Positions 7,193 through 16,609 of a DNA stretch of 64,000 nt are shown piece after piece (positions within the stretch are counted from its first letter, which is position 1; each line of letters begins with the position of its first letter). The stretch is taken from assembly GCA_019429275.1 (NCBI GenBank), contig JAHYJC010000010.1, forward strand, positions 1 to 64,000, given 5' to 3'. The DNA is from Lentimicrobium sp. (GTDB lineage: Bacteria > Bacteroidota > Bacteroidia > Bacteroidales > Lentimicrobiaceae). The position numbers and the translations under genes are program-made. The notes beneath the pieces are model-generated. The model searched no databases, was not told where the DNA came from, and saw only the letters and a list, made by a program, of their open reading frames with translations.

Positions 7193-8986
7193 ATGTCAAA
7201 ATATAAAATGCATGTTTTGGTTTGTGGCGGAACTGGTTGTCATGCTTCAGAGAGCGACCGGCTTCTGGACAATTTTAAAAACATAGTGGTCGATAAAGGC
7301 CTTGATAATGATGTACAGGTAATTGCAACTGGCTGTTTCGGCTTTTGTGAAAAAGGGCCTATTGTGAAAATAATGCCTGACAACACATTTTACACAGGAG
7401 TAACGCCTGACGATGCCCTTGATATTATAGACGAACATATCATTAAAGGGCGTAAGGTCAATCGATTGCTCTATGTCAATCCTGAAAATAAAGAAATCAT
7501 TTCTGATTCCAAGCACATGGGATTCTACAAAAAACAAATCAGGATTGCTTTACGCAACTGTGGTTTTATTGATCCCGAAAACATTGATGAATATATCTCG
7601 CGCGATGGCTATGAAGCCCTGGCAAAATGCCTCACCGAAATGACACCTCAACAGGTCATTGAGGAGATGAAAAAATCAGGACTTCGCGGTCGTGGAGGCG
7701 GAGGGTTTCCAACCGGACTGAAGTGGGAAATCACAAGCAAATCGGAATCGGATGTTAAATATGTAGTTTGTAATGCCGACGAAGGAGATCCCGGAGCATT
7801 TATGGATCGGTCAATTCTTGAAGGTGATCCACATTCAGTAATTGAAGCTATGGCCATTTGCGGATATTGCATAGGTGGATATAATGGATTGGTTTACATA
7901 CGGGCAGAATATCCCCTTGCTATCGAACGCCTGAAAACAGCAATTGGTCAGGCCAGAGAATATGGACTTCTGGGCAATGACATATTGGGCACAGGCTTTA
8001 AATTTGATATAGAATTAAGGTATGGAGCCGGTGCATTTGTTTGCGGCGAAGAAACCGCACTCATTCATTCAATGGAAGGCTTAAGAGGAGAACCTACTGT
8101 TAAACCTCCTTTCCCATCTGTATCAGGATATTACGGGAAACCTACCAATGTCAATAATGTTGAAACTTTTGCCAATGTTCCAATCATCATCACAAAGGGA
8201 GCCGATTGGTTTGCAAGCATTGGTACTGAAAAATCAAAAGGGACAAAGGTTTTTGCACTTGCCGGCAAGATAAATAATGTCGGACTTATTGAAGTTCCAA
8301 TGGGTACAACCCTTCGTGAAGTTATTTATGAAATCGGGGGTGGAATTAAGGATGGCAAGAAATTTAAAGCCGTTCAAACCGGTGGTCCTTCAGGAGGATG
8401 TCTCACAGAAAAACATCTGGATTCGCCCATTGACTTTGACAACCTGATTGCAGCCGGATCAATGATGGGTTCCGGAGGTATGATTGTCATGGATGAAGAT
8501 GATTGTATGGTTTCTATTGCCAAATTTTACCTGGACTTCACAGTTGAAGAATCATGCGGAAAATGCTCTCCATGCAGCATAGGTAATAAGCGTTTGTATG
8601 AAATTCTGGATAAGATAACCCAGGGAAAAGGTACACGCGATGACATTGACAGCCTTCGAAACCTGGGTAGTGTAATTAAAGATACGGCACTTTGTGGTTT
8701 GGGTCAAACTTCACCCAATCCTGTTCTTTCTACCATTGACAATTTCTGGAATGAATACATTGAACATGTAAAGGATAAAAAATGCCGTTCCGGTCAATGT
8801 AAAGCATTATTGCAATATGTGATTGAGCCCGAGAATTGTGTCGGCTGTACTGCCTGTGCGCGGAACTGCCCGGTAAATGCCATTGCTGGCGAGCGTAAGG
8901 GAATTCATGTTATCGATCAGACAACCTGTATTAAATGCGGGGCATGTCTTGATAAGTGCAAATTCAATGCTGTGTTTATTAAATAA
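7193..8986 (+). CDS. hydB: Bifurcating hydrogenase flavoprotein subunit HydB, copy 2
   Basis: 597-aa NAD(H)- and FMN-binding subunit of HydABC, the cytoplasmic complex that couples NADH and reduced ferredoxin oxidation to H2 formation, or the reverse. Domains: N-terminal thioredoxin-fold [2Fe-2S] (Cys11, 16, 48, 52); the Nqo1/NuoF core with GRGGGGFPTGLKW and NADEGDPGAF; SLBB region; NADH_4Fe-4S motif ESCGKCSPC with CGLGQ; and a C-terminal 2x[4Fe-4S] ferredoxin (ENCVGCTACARNCP and TCIKCGACLDKC). This extra C-terminal domain is typical of bifurcating HydB and absent from respiratory NuoF. A strong GGAGGAAAGG site precedes the ATG, unusual in this window. It is followed by hydA (14 bp) and hydC. 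Confidence 0.95.
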   Translation: MSKYKMHVLVCGGTGCHASESDRLLDNFKNIVVDKGLDNDVQVIATGCFGFCEKGPIVKIMPDNTFYTGVTPDDALDIIDEHIIKGRKVNRLLYVNPENKEIISDSKHMGFYKKQIRIALRNCGFIDPENIDEYISRDGYEALAKCLTEMTPQQVIEEMKKSGLRGRGGGGFPTGLKWEITSKSESDVKYVVCNADEGDPGAFMDRSILEGDPHSVIEAMAICGYCIGGYNGLVYIRAEYPLAIERLKTAIGQAREYGLLGNDILGTGFKFDIELRYGAGAFVCGEETALIHSMEGLRGEPTVKPPFPSVSGYYGKPTNVNNVETFANVPIIITKGADWFASIGTEKSKGTKVFALAGKINNVGLIEVPMGTTLREVIYEIGGGIKDGKKFKAVQTGGPSGGCLTEKHLDSPIDFDNLIAAGSMMGSGGMIVMDEDDCMVSIAKFYLDFTVEESCGKCSPCSIGNKRLYEILDKITQGKGTRDDIDSLRNLGSVIKDTALCGLGQTSPNPVLSTIDNFWNEYIEHVKDKKCRSGQCKALLQYVIEPENCVGCTACARNCPVNAIAGERKGIHVIDQTTCIKCGACLDKCKFNAVFIK

Positions 8987-9000
8987 TACCCGGAACAAAA

Positions 9001-10770
9001 ATGGAAACAATCAAATTAACCATAGATAATAAAGTGATTGAGGTTGCTAAAGGGACATCGATCCTGAAAGCTGCAAAAGAGGCTGAAATACACATTCCTA
9101 CTTTGTGCTACCTGAATCTTCACGATCTGAATATCGAAAATAAACCTGCAGGATGTCGCGTATGCGTTGTTGAAGTTGAAGGCCGCAAAAATCTTGCCCC
9201 TGCCTGCGTTACTGAATGCCTGGAAAGCATGGTCATCAACACACACAATATCAGGGTATTGAATGCACGTAAAACTGTGCTGGAGTTAATTCTCTCTGAC
9301 CACCCGACCGACTGTCTGATATGCGCCAAAAATGGCAATTGCGAATTACAGTCTATGGCACAGGAATTCGGCATCAGAAAGTTACATTATGAAGGTGAGC
9401 AATCTACCTATCGCGAAGATACATCTCCGGCAATTATAAGAGATGTAGATAAATGTATCATGTGCCGGCGTTGCGAGCTGATGTGTAATGATGTTCAGAC
9501 AGTTGGTGTCCTTTCGGCTGTGAACAGGGGTTTTATGTCGGTGGTAGCACCCGCTTTTGAAAGAAACCTCGACCATAGCGAATGTACCTATTGCGGACAG
9601 TGTGTTGCTGTTTGCCCGACAGGTGCACTCACCGAAGTGGATCATACCAATGCTGTAGTGCGTGCCCTGGCCGACCCGACTAAAACGGTTGTTGTGCAAA
9701 CTGCACCTGCTGTGCGGGCTGCTCTTGGCGAAGAATTTGGCCTTGAGCCCGGCACATTGGTTACGGGAAAACTGGCCGCTGCACTCCGCCGTCTGGGATT
9801 TAACTATGTGTTTGACACCGATTTTGCTGCCGATCTTACCATAATGGAAGAAGGCACCGAACTTCTTGACAGACTCACCCGTCATTTAAATGGCGACAAG
9901 AACGTCCCCTTACCAATACTTACTTCGTGTTGCCCGGGATGGGTAAATTTCTTTGAACACCAGTTTCCTGAGATGATGGATATTCCTTCAACCGCCAGAA
10001 GTCCGCAGCAAATGTTTGGCGCTATTGCCAAAACATATTTTGCCGAAAAAATTGGCATTGAACGCGAAAACATGGTTGTAGTTTCAATCATGCCATGTCT
10101 GGCTAAAAAGTTTGAGTGTCAGCGTGAAGAATTTTCAACACATGGGAATCCTGATGTTGACTTTTCAATCTCAACCCGCGAATTGGCGCACCTAATCAAG
10201 CAATCAAACATCAACTTTAATACCCTTGCCGATGAGGATTTCGACAACCCATTGGGTGAATCGACCGGAGCCGCTGTTATTTTCGGAACAACCGGTGGAG
10301 TAATCGAAGCCGCAGTGCGCACAGCCTATGAAGTCCAGACAGGAAAAAAACTTCAGAAAGTAGATTTCGAAGAGTTGAGGGGAATGGAATACATAAGGGA
10401 AGCAACCATAGATTTTGACGGACTGCCCATAAAAATAGGTATTGCTCACGGATTGGGAAATGCCCGAAAATTGCTTCAGGATATAAAAGATGGAAAGTCA
10501 GAATTTCATGCCATTGAAATTATGGCTTGTCCGGGTGGTTGTATTGGTGGAGGTGGTCAACCTCTCCATCTGGGAGATTCTTCAATAATTAAAGCACGGC
10601 AAAAAGCCATTTACCGTGAAGATGCCGGAAAAACCATTCGTAAATCGCATGAGAATCCCTATATTGTAAAATTGTATGAGGAATTTCTTGGAAAACCGCT
10701 GAGTGAAAAATCTCATCATCTGCTCCACACCCATTATTTTGATAAAAGCAATGAGACTTTTATCGAGTAG
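9001..10770 (+). CDS. hydA: [FeFe]-hydrogenase catalytic subunit HydA, copy 2
   Basis: 589-aa catalytic subunit with the same domain plan as copy 1. [2Fe-2S] cysteines are at 36, 52, 55 and 69. The His101-containing cluster site HPTDCLICAKNGNC is followed by two [4Fe-4S] motifs (Cys152-162, Cys195-205). The H-cluster domain has canonical L1 TSCCPGW (308-314), L2 MPCLAKKFE and L3 MACPGGCIGGGGQP. All residues expected for activity are visible. The tail SHHLLHTHY matches copy 1. Together with HydB and HydC it makes a complete electron-bifurcating hydrogenase. The two HydA copies are clearly homologous along their whole length but diverged throughout, so this is not a recent duplication. Confidence 0.96.
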   Translation: METIKLTIDNKVIEVAKGTSILKAAKEAEIHIPTLCYLNLHDLNIENKPAGCRVCVVEVEGRKNLAPACVTECLESMVINTHNIRVLNARKTVLELILSDHPTDCLICAKNGNCELQSMAQEFGIRKLHYEGEQSTYREDTSPAIIRDVDKCIMCRRCELMCNDVQTVGVLSAVNRGFMSVVAPAFERNLDHSECTYCGQCVAVCPTGALTEVDHTNAVVRALADPTKTVVVQTAPAVRAALGEEFGLEPGTLVTGKLAAALRRLGFNYVFDTDFAADLTIMEEGTELLDRLTRHLNGDKNVPLPILTSCCPGWVNFFEHQFPEMMDIPSTARSPQQMFGAIAKTYFAEKIGIERENMVVVSIMPCLAKKFECQREEFSTHGNPDVDFSISTRELAHLIKQSNINFNTLADEDFDNPLGESTGAAVIFGTTGGVIEAAVRTAYEVQTGKKLQKVDFEELRGMEYIREATIDFDGLPIKIGIAHGLGNARKLLQDIKDGKSEFHAIEIMACPGGCIGGGGQPLHLGDSSIIKARQKAIYREDAGKTIRKSHENPYIVKLYEEFLGKPLSEKSHHLLHTHYFDKSNETFIE

Positions 10771-10820
10771 GCAGGTATTCGCTGACGCAACAATTTAAAA
10801 ACAATCAAAGAAATCAGATT

Positions 10821-11300
10821 ATGGCAACTATAAAATTATCAGCAAACAAGATTGATGAGTTAAAAGCAGTTTGCAAATCGTTCAACAATGAAAAAGGAGA
10901 GTTAATCAATGTACTTCACAAGGCGCAAGGCATTTTCGGATATCTCCCGGCAGAAGTACAGGAGGTGATAGCCAAAGAACTCAGTATCTCGGTGGCCCAT
11001 GTGTATGGGGTTGTATCGTTTTATTCGTTCTTTACAATGCTTCCGAAAGGTGAACATCCGGTTTCCATTTGCCTGGGAACAGCATGTTACGTTCGTGGTG
11101 CAGAAAAGGTAATAGACGAGTTTAAACGCCTGCTCAAAATCAATGTAGGAGAAACCACTCCCGATGGAAAATTTTCGCTGGCTTGCCTCAGGTGCGTTGG
11201 TGCCTGCGGACTTGCTCCTGTTGTGCTGGTGGGTGAAAAAGTTTTTGGACGCGTTGCTCCTGAAGGCGTTAAGGACATTATTGGAGAATACACAAAATAA
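10821..11300 (+). CDS. hydC: Bifurcating hydrogenase [2Fe-2S] subunit HydC (NuoE-like)
   Basis: 159-aa NuoE/HydC subunit with the usual N-terminal helical bundle and C-terminal thioredoxin-fold [2Fe-2S] domain. Ligands are Cys84 and Cys89 (CLGTAC) and Cys125 and Cys129 (CVGAC). Length is typical. It is the last gene of the operon, 50 bp after hydA, and is followed by a strong terminator. Gene order B-A-C differs from the common C-B-A order. Confidence 0.94.
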   Translation: MATIKLSANKIDELKAVCKSFNNEKGELINVLHKAQGIFGYLPAEVQEVIAKELSISVAHVYGVVSFYSFFTMLPKGEHPVSICLGTACYVRGAEKVIDEFKRLLKINVGETTPDGKFSLACLRCVGACGLAPVVLVGEKVFGRVAPEGVKDIIGEYTK

Positions 11301-11360
11301 TTGTTTTCATGTTTTTTGGGAAGTAGGTCGGGCATTGTGTCCGCACTTCTTTTATAACGA

Positions 11361-11389
11361 AAAAGCTACCGTTCAGGTAGCTTTTTTTT
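11361..11389 (+). terminator. Rho-independent terminator of the hydrogenase operon
   Basis: Stem AAAAGCTACC (11361-11370) and GGTAGCTTTT (11376-11385) with loop GTTCA, running into eight T (11382-11389). Because the stem is flanked by A and T runs it may also work on the minus strand for the convergent sucC. Confidence 0.9.
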
Positions 11390-11408
11390 AAAAACAGAAT
11401 CCATTCTA

Positions 11409-12602
11409 TTAGGTGCTCAGAACTTTGGTTACAAGTTCAGCTGCTTCATGAAGCATTACAGCTGAAAATACTTTTAATCCTGATTGCTCAATGAGTAATT
11501 TGGCTTCTTCGGCATTTGTGCCCTGCAGTCTGACAATAATGGGAATATCTATGTCGCCAATATTGCGGTAAGCATCTACAATTCCCTGGGCGACCCTGTC
11601 GCAACGAACAATACCACCAAAAATATTAACTAAAATAACTTTCACATTGGGATCCTTCATTATGATTCGGAAAGCTTTTTCAACACGCTCGGCATTGGCT
11701 GTTCCTCCAACATCGAGGAAATTGGCAGGCTCACCGCCTGAGAGTTTGATAATATCCATGGTGGCCATGGCCAGTCCGGCACCATTTACCATACAACCCA
11801 CATTTCCATCTAATTTTACATAATTTAACTGATGCTCACCGGCCTCAACTTCTGCTGGATCTTCTTCTGAGAGGTCGCGCATAGCCAAAATGTCAGGATG
11901 ACGATACAATGAATTATCATCAATTCTCATTTTGCAATCGGCAGCCATGATCAGGTTATCCGAAGTTTTGAAAACAGGATTTATCTCCAGCATTGATGCA
12001 TCGCTTCCCACATAGGCATTGTATAGACCTTTTACGAATTTCTGCATATTTTTATGTGCTGCTCCGTCGAGTTTAAGATTATAGGCAATTTTGCGACACT
12101 GAAAATCCTGCAATCCGACTTTTGGATCCACCTCTTCAACAAAAATAAGATGGGGCGTTTTTTCGGCAACTTCCTCAATATCCATCCCTCCTTCGGTCGA
12201 ATACATTACCATTACCCTTCCGGTAGCCCGATTGAGTAAAATACTCATATAAAACTCCTGAGGTTGAGATTCTCCCGGATAGAAAATATTTTGTTCAATC
12301 AGTACTTTGCTTACTAGTTTTCCCTCTGCTTTAGTCTGAGGTGTAACGAGCATCATACCAATAATTTGTGATGATTTTTCCCAAACTTCATGAAGCGACT
12401 GGGCAATCTTAACACCACCACCTTTGCCACGTCCGCCGGCATGTATCTGGGCTTTTACAGCCCATTTTTCTGAATTTGTAATTTTCTGAATTTCTTCAGC
12501 AGCTTTAACAGCAAATTCGGGAGTTTCGGCAACAATGCCGGCGGGCACAGGCACTCCGTAAGAACGAAGTATTTGTTTGGCCTGAAATTCATGAAGGTTC
12601 AT
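11409..12602 (-). CDS. sucC: Succinyl-CoA synthetase (ADP-forming) beta subunit
   Basis: Beta subunit of succinate-CoA ligase, which interconverts succinyl-CoA and succinate with ATP formation. 397 aa, close to the 388 aa of E. coli SucC. Visible: N-terminal [18 protein letters not shown], the ATP-grasp loop [10 protein letters not shown] near residue 53, EINPVFKT near 206, the DVGGTANAE ligase segment and the C-terminal [10 protein letters not shown] motif. No sucD lies beside it, so the alpha subunit must be encoded elsewhere. It is convergent with hydC. Its promoter region carries the inverted repeat at 12674-12741. Confidence 0.95.
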   Translation of the reverse strand: MNLHEFQAKQILRSYGVPVPAGIVAETPEFAVKAAEEIQKITNSEKWAVKAQIHAGGRGKGGGVKIAQSLHEVWEKSSQIIGMMLVTPQTKAEGKLVSKVLIEQNIFYPGESQPQEFYMSILLNRATGRVMVMYSTEGGMDIEEVAEKTPHLIFVEEVDPKVGLQDFQCRKIAYNLKLDGAAHKNMQKFVKGLYNAYVGSDASMLEINPVFKTSDNLIMAADCKMRIDDNSLYRHPDILAMRDLSEEDPAEVEAGEHQLNYVKLDGNVGCMVNGAGLAMATMDIIKLSGGEPANFLDVGGTANAERVEKAFRIIMKDPNVKVILVNIFGGIVRCDRVAQGIVDAYRNIGDIDIPIIVRLQGTNAEEAKLLIEQSGLKVFSAVMLHEAAELVTKVLST

Positions 12603-12673
12603 AGACTTTAATTAAAAATAATGTATATAATGATAAAAGAAAAATCACAAAGAATGCGGGCTCTAAAAGAAAT

Positions 12674-12748
12674 CCTCTAAATTTGTTTCCCGAACAGGTG
12701 ATAAACAAAATAACAGTCTGTCAGTTCAGCAAATTTAGAGGTTTTTTT
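12674..12748. repeat. Long-spaced inverted repeat between sucC and the DUF5916 gene
   Basis: Arms CCTCTAAATTTG (12674-12685) and CAAATTTAGAGG (12730-12741) are perfect 12-bp complements 44 bp apart; seven T follow on the plus strand. Each arm contains TAAATTTG, which fits the TAnnTTTG promoter box, facing outward in opposite directions. Two readings are possible: a pair of divergent promoters sharing a symmetric sequence, or the hairpin and terminator of a small plus-strand RNA. No clear -33 TTTG is visible for either promoter. Confidence 0.5.
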
Positions 12749-12796
12749 CATTAAAACGTCTATTATCCTAACAGCTAAATTATATACTTCCATTAA

Positions 12797-15283
12797 ATGC
12801 AGATTTATGCTCTTATCACTGCCACAATGTCTTCAAATCTATCAAGATGTTTTTTGCTGATTTGTCTAAGCATTTTCATCACAAATAAAGGTTTTTCACA
12901 AAATAGTAAGACAAAATCAGTGCCGGTTTACCGCACCAAACATCAGCCCAAAATTGATGGAATCTTTGATGCTTATGAATGGGAAAACGCGACAAAATTA
13001 GATGGGTTCAGGCAATATGAACCTGTTTCAAATGCAAATCCTGCCTTTGAAACAGAAGTGTACATCAAATATGATGATGATGCCATTTATATTGCCGGCA
13101 TTATGACCGATCCTAATCCCGATAGCATCGCCCGGCAGTTGGGGGTAAGGGACAATGAGAACCTTAATGCCGACTATTTTGGCGTAGGATTTGATACTTA
13201 TGACAATCAGCAGGATGCCTATTACTTTTTGGTTTCTGCATCGGGTGTTCAGGTTGACGGGAGGATGCAGGATGTGACTTACAATGCTGTTTGGTTCAGC
13301 AATGTAAAAATTCATGAAAACGGATGGGTTGCAGAATTCAGAATTCCCTATTCAGCCTTGCGATTTCCCAAAAAAGAAATGCAAAGCTGGGGTTTTCAGG
13401 CTTTCAGGAAAGTCAGGCGCTACCGCGAGGAAAGTCAATGGTCGCTCGAGGAAAAAGGAGCAGGAAATTCGCAGGTTTACTGGGGAAAAATTACCAATCT
13501 GGAACAGATTAAACCACCGGTCAGACTTTCCTTTACTCCGTATTTATCTGCCAATTTTCAGCACAACAGCGATAAAGATTTCAAAACAAACCCGTGGACT
13601 TCTACCTTCAACGGAGGTATGGACATCAAATATGGAATAAACGAGAGTTTTACCATGGACATGATACTTTTGCCCGATTTCAGTCAGGTAAAGTCCGATA
13701 AGGTAGAGAATAATCTTACTGCACTTGAACTGATTTACGATGAAAACAGGACATTTTTTAACGAAGGAACAGATCTTTTTCAAAAAGGAGATCTTTTCTA
13801 CTCCAGAAGGATTGGAAGAAAACCTGCGCTATTTAACAATGTCAGAGATTCCTTGCAACAAAACGAATGGATTTCAAACAATCCTTTGAATGCTCGGTTG
13901 CTGAATGCAACCAAACTTTCAGGGCGAACTGCCAAAGGTCTGGGAATTGGACTTTTTAATGGAATTACCGGCAACACATGGGCAACCGTTAAAGATAGTT
14001 TAAGTGGCAACGAACGGCAGGTGTTGACAGATCCATTTACAAACTACAATATTGTTGTCCTCGATCAGGCATTGCCAAACAATTCTTCTGTTTATTTCAT
14101 CAATACCAATGTTTCACGCCCTGATGGCTGGGACGACTCGAATGTAACCGGAGCGGGAGCCGTAATCGGAGATAAAACCAAAACCTACCAATTAGGGGCT
14201 TCTCTATCAATCTCAAAGTGGTTTGATGCTGGTGAATTTTCAAAAAAACCGATGGCTGAAACTTCTCTGGGATATAAGTACGGCCTGTTTTTTATGAAGA
14301 GCAGGGGAAAATTTCAGTTCAGCATTTATCAAAGTGCCCTCGACAAGTATTACAACATCAACGATCTGGGTATAAACCGGACACGCAATCAACTCAACCG
14401 TGGAATTTATCTCAGTTACCGGATTTATGAACCTTTCAGTATCTTTCGCAATTTTTCTCAAAGTTTTGGTTTTGATCAGCTTCAATCACTTGATTCGAAG
14501 AAAAACATCAACCAAACTTTTGTATATAGGGGAAACACAACCTTCAACAATTACTTTACATTATGGTGGGGGTTGACCGCCTCCCCCTTCGAACGGCATG
14601 ACTTTTATGAACCAAGGAAAGCCGGCCGATATTATCTGATGCCCGGATATACGGAAGGTAGTTTTGGATTCTCGAGCGATTACAGGAAAAAATTCGCCCT
14701 TGACGGGAATTTCACTTACAACATAAATTATGATAAAATAAAATCGATTTGGATGGAACTTGAGCCGATATATCGTATCAGCGACAGACTCATCATCAGG
14801 CACGAAACCGAAGTCGGGTTAAACCCAGGAAACCTGGGTTATGTAAACCAAAACCCGATACATATCTGGTTTGGTCGAAGGGATATTTTTACCCTTGAAA
14901 ATGCATTTTCGGGTGATTATATGGTAAACAGGCACATTTCAATTGGTGTGGAACTACGGCATTTTTGGCAACAGGGTGAATATTCCGAATATTTTACCTT
15001 GCTTAATGATGGTCACTTGGTTGTTGATCAGGAATATTCAGGCAACCATAATTTTAATTACAATTTTTTCAGTGTCGATTTCAATATTGGTTGGGAATTT
15101 GCTCCCGGCAGTCTTTTAAGTCTGGTCTGGAAAAACAATATCGAGCAGTATAACAATAACTACAATATTCTTTACAGAAAAAATCTTGAAGAAATGTTCA
15201 ATTCTCCCCAACTTAATATATTTAGCATCAAAGCGTTATACCATCTTGATTATCTTCAGTTAAAGAATCTGAAACGTAAATAG
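12797..15283 (+). CDS. DUF5916 outer-membrane-type protein with CBM9-like N-terminal domain
   Basis: 828-aa predicted exported protein. A signal peptide precedes GFSQ; its start may be ATG 12797 or ATG 12827 (MSSNLSRCFLL), the latter giving a more usual length. Residues about 45-230 form a carbohydrate-binding-module-9-like sandwich (KIDGIFDAYEWENA, EVYIKYDDDAIYIAG, WVAEFRIPYSALRF). The remaining 580 residues, rich in alternating aromatic strands, look like the DUF5916 beta barrel. The Asn/Tyr-rich C-terminal strands end in a typical outer membrane pattern. Homologues are widespread in Bacteroidota with no settled function; binding or uptake of a ligand at the outer membrane is an inference. 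It is monocistronic and divergent from sucC. Confidence 0.8.
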   Translation: MQIYALITATMSSNLSRCFLLICLSIFITNKGFSQNSKTKSVPVYRTKHQPKIDGIFDAYEWENATKLDGFRQYEPVSNANPAFETEVYIKYDDDAIYIAGIMTDPNPDSIARQLGVRDNENLNADYFGVGFDTYDNQQDAYYFLVSASGVQVDGRMQDVTYNAVWFSNVKIHENGWVAEFRIPYSALRFPKKEMQSWGFQAFRKVRRYREESQWSLEEKGAGNSQVYWGKITNLEQIKPPVRLSFTPYLSANFQHNSDKDFKTNPWTSTFNGGMDIKYGINESFTMDMILLPDFSQVKSDKVENNLTALELIYDENRTFFNEGTDLFQKGDLFYSRRIGRKPALFNNVRDSLQQNEWISNNPLNARLLNATKLSGRTAKGLGIGLFNGITGNTWATVKDSLSGNERQVLTDPFTNYNIVVLDQALPNNSSVYFINTNVSRPDGWDDSNVTGAGAVIGDKTKTYQLGASLSISKWFDAGEFSKKPMAETSLGYKYGLFFMKSRGKFQFSIYQSALDKYYNINDLGINRTRNQLNRGIYLSYRIYEPFSIFRNFSQSFGFDQLQSLDSKKNINQTFVYRGNTTFNNYFTLWWGLTASPFERHDFYEPRKAGRYYLMPGYTEGSFGFSSDYRKKFALDGNFTYNINYDKIKSIWMELEPIYRISDRLIIRHETEVGLNPGNLGYVNQNPIHIWFGRRDIFTLENAFSGDYMVNRHISIGVELRHFWQQGEYSEYFTLLNDGHLVVDQEYSGNHNFNYNFFSVDFNIGWEFAPGSLLSLVWKNNIEQYNNNYNILYRKNLEEMFNSPQLNIFSIKALYHLDYLQLKNLKRK

Positions 15284-15478
15284 AGTTTTAACATTCTACA
15301 GGAATAGGACATTTTCATAATCAGGAAGAGCTTTCTACGATTATTCCATTTGGGATTTATATATCTTAAAGTCGAATGTTAAAAATTCAAAATTATTGCA
15401 ATAAATTAATTTTTATCCGGTTACAATAATACATTCGTGACATTAATAATTATACGTTTCATCATAATTCATTTAACC

Positions 15479-15619
15479 ATGTTCGCCACACTTAAATTCC
15501 CTATTTTGGGTTACACCCGCATCAGACTTGTTGTAAAAAACGGTTACAAATGGCTCGCAGAGCTTATTGGCGCCGATCTTGAAGTTGAAGTTTACGAGGA
15601 AGATTTTGTTGTTGATTAA
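15479..15619 (+). CDS. Small hypothetical protein (46 aa)
   Basis: Possible small gene, MFATLKFPILGYTRIRLV to EDFVVD. The C-terminus is acidic and the N-terminus basic and hydrophobic. An in-frame upstream ATG at 15437 would add 14 residues rich in Ile. A near-consensus -7 box (TACATTCG) lies about 45 bp upstream and an inverted repeat follows the stop. I recognise no family. It could be a chance frame in a 530-bp spacer. Confidence 0.4.
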   Translation: MFATLKFPILGYTRIRLVVKNGYKWLAELIGADLEVEVYEEDFVVD

Positions 15620-15657
15620 CCAACGTATTCAAAATAGCCTGAACAGCTGTTACTTTA

Positions 15658-15679
15658 CTGATATTTTATTAAATATCAG
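15658..15679. repeat. Inverted repeat after the small ORF
   Basis: CTGATATTT (15658-15666) and AAATATCAG (15671-15679), loop TATT. Perfect 9-bp stem but AT-rich and with no T run, so it is at best a weak terminator. The flanking spacer to 15817 shows nothing else. Confidence 0.4.
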
Positions 15680-15817
15680 CAATACTTTAATGATTATAGC
15701 CGGAGATTCTAAGCAACTAAAATTCAGGTAATCGCAATTATTTCTGAGTTTTACCCGGATTAAATATACAACCTCTCCGATTCAGAAAATTCACAATTCA
15801 TTTTTTTCATAAAAAAC

Positions 15818-16498
15818 CTACTGCACAGGCTTTGGGCCTTGCTTACGATTTTCGCGACTGTATTGCTCATTAAAAACATAAATCAGCCTAAAGGAAAATA
15901 GGCCGCTGTATTGGTCCCTGATATTGGGACGCCCGGTTTTTGAATCAATAATTTCGCGCGTTGCCAATGGCCTAACAGAATAGGCATACCGGGCATTGAG
16001 CCGCAAACGTTCGAATACCCTGAACCGTATATCGAGCAGCAAATTAAAATCATTTTTATTGTATATGCCACTTTCAAGTGTGGTAGCCGGCATTGCATAA
16101 CCGTTACGCTGCTCCGCTACTTTTATAAGCCTTCCCCATGACATTCCCGCACCGAAAGTCACAATATCCTTATCGGTAAAGTGGAGTAAAAAAGGCACTT
16201 CCAGGTAATTTAGTTTCAGATCATAGGAACCATCCAGCGAATCCTGATATTTTGGCCGCTGATGTGCTCCTTTTTCATTATAAATATTTTCAATACTTAT
16301 TGACCATTTATCGTCGAAAGGCACAATTGCCGACAGGCCAGCATTTATTCCAAATTTTTTATATCCGTACACCTCATCACCATCAACCTGAGAGGCATTT
16401 ACACCAAAAATAGCTGCACCCATAATACGTTGAGCATCAACTCCTGACGAGGAAATTACAAGAATCAGAAAAAGAAATCCGGCTATTTTATTCATCAT
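15818..16498 (-). CDS. Outer-membrane beta-barrel protein, PorT-like family
   Basis: 226-aa predicted small barrel protein with a signal peptide (MMNKIAGFLFLILVIS, cleavage after VDAQ). Repeated amphipathic strands such as FGINAGLSAIVPF, WSISIENIYNEKG, NYLEVPFLLHF and FSFRLIYVF fit an 8-10-strand barrel of the outer-membrane-protein beta-barrel/PorT-like group common in Bacteroidota. The GLFSFRLIYVFNEQ strand is followed by an unusual charged tail of about 15 residues, so the barrel does not end in the usual terminal aromatic. Monocistronic. The exact function is unknown; a structural or T9SS-associated role is only a possibility. Confidence 0.7.
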   Translation of the reverse strand: MMNKIAGFLFLILVISSSGVDAQRIMGAAIFGVNASQVDGDEVYGYKKFGINAGLSAIVPFDDKWSISIENIYNEKGAHQRPKYQDSLDGSYDLKLNYLEVPFLLHFTDKDIVTFGAGMSWGRLIKVAEQRNGYAMPATTLESGIYNKNDFNLLLDIRFRVFERLRLNARYAYSVRPLATREIIDSKTGRPNIRDQYSGLFSFRLIYVFNEQYSRENRKQGPKPVQ

Positions 16499-16609
16499 TA
16501 TTCAGTCAAACATTTGGCAGTTCATTTGAAAACGCAGCAACACTCTTCTTATTTTGATTATTACACAATGGTTTTCGAAAAAAGAACAGACAACTTCAAT
16601 GGTATATAT

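Noticed and set aside
9382-9885. 167-codon minus-strand frame opposite hydA copy 2
   Set aside because: Entirely inside a well-conserved hydrogenase gene; its composition is the mirror of the Cys-rich coding strand and no signal supports it.
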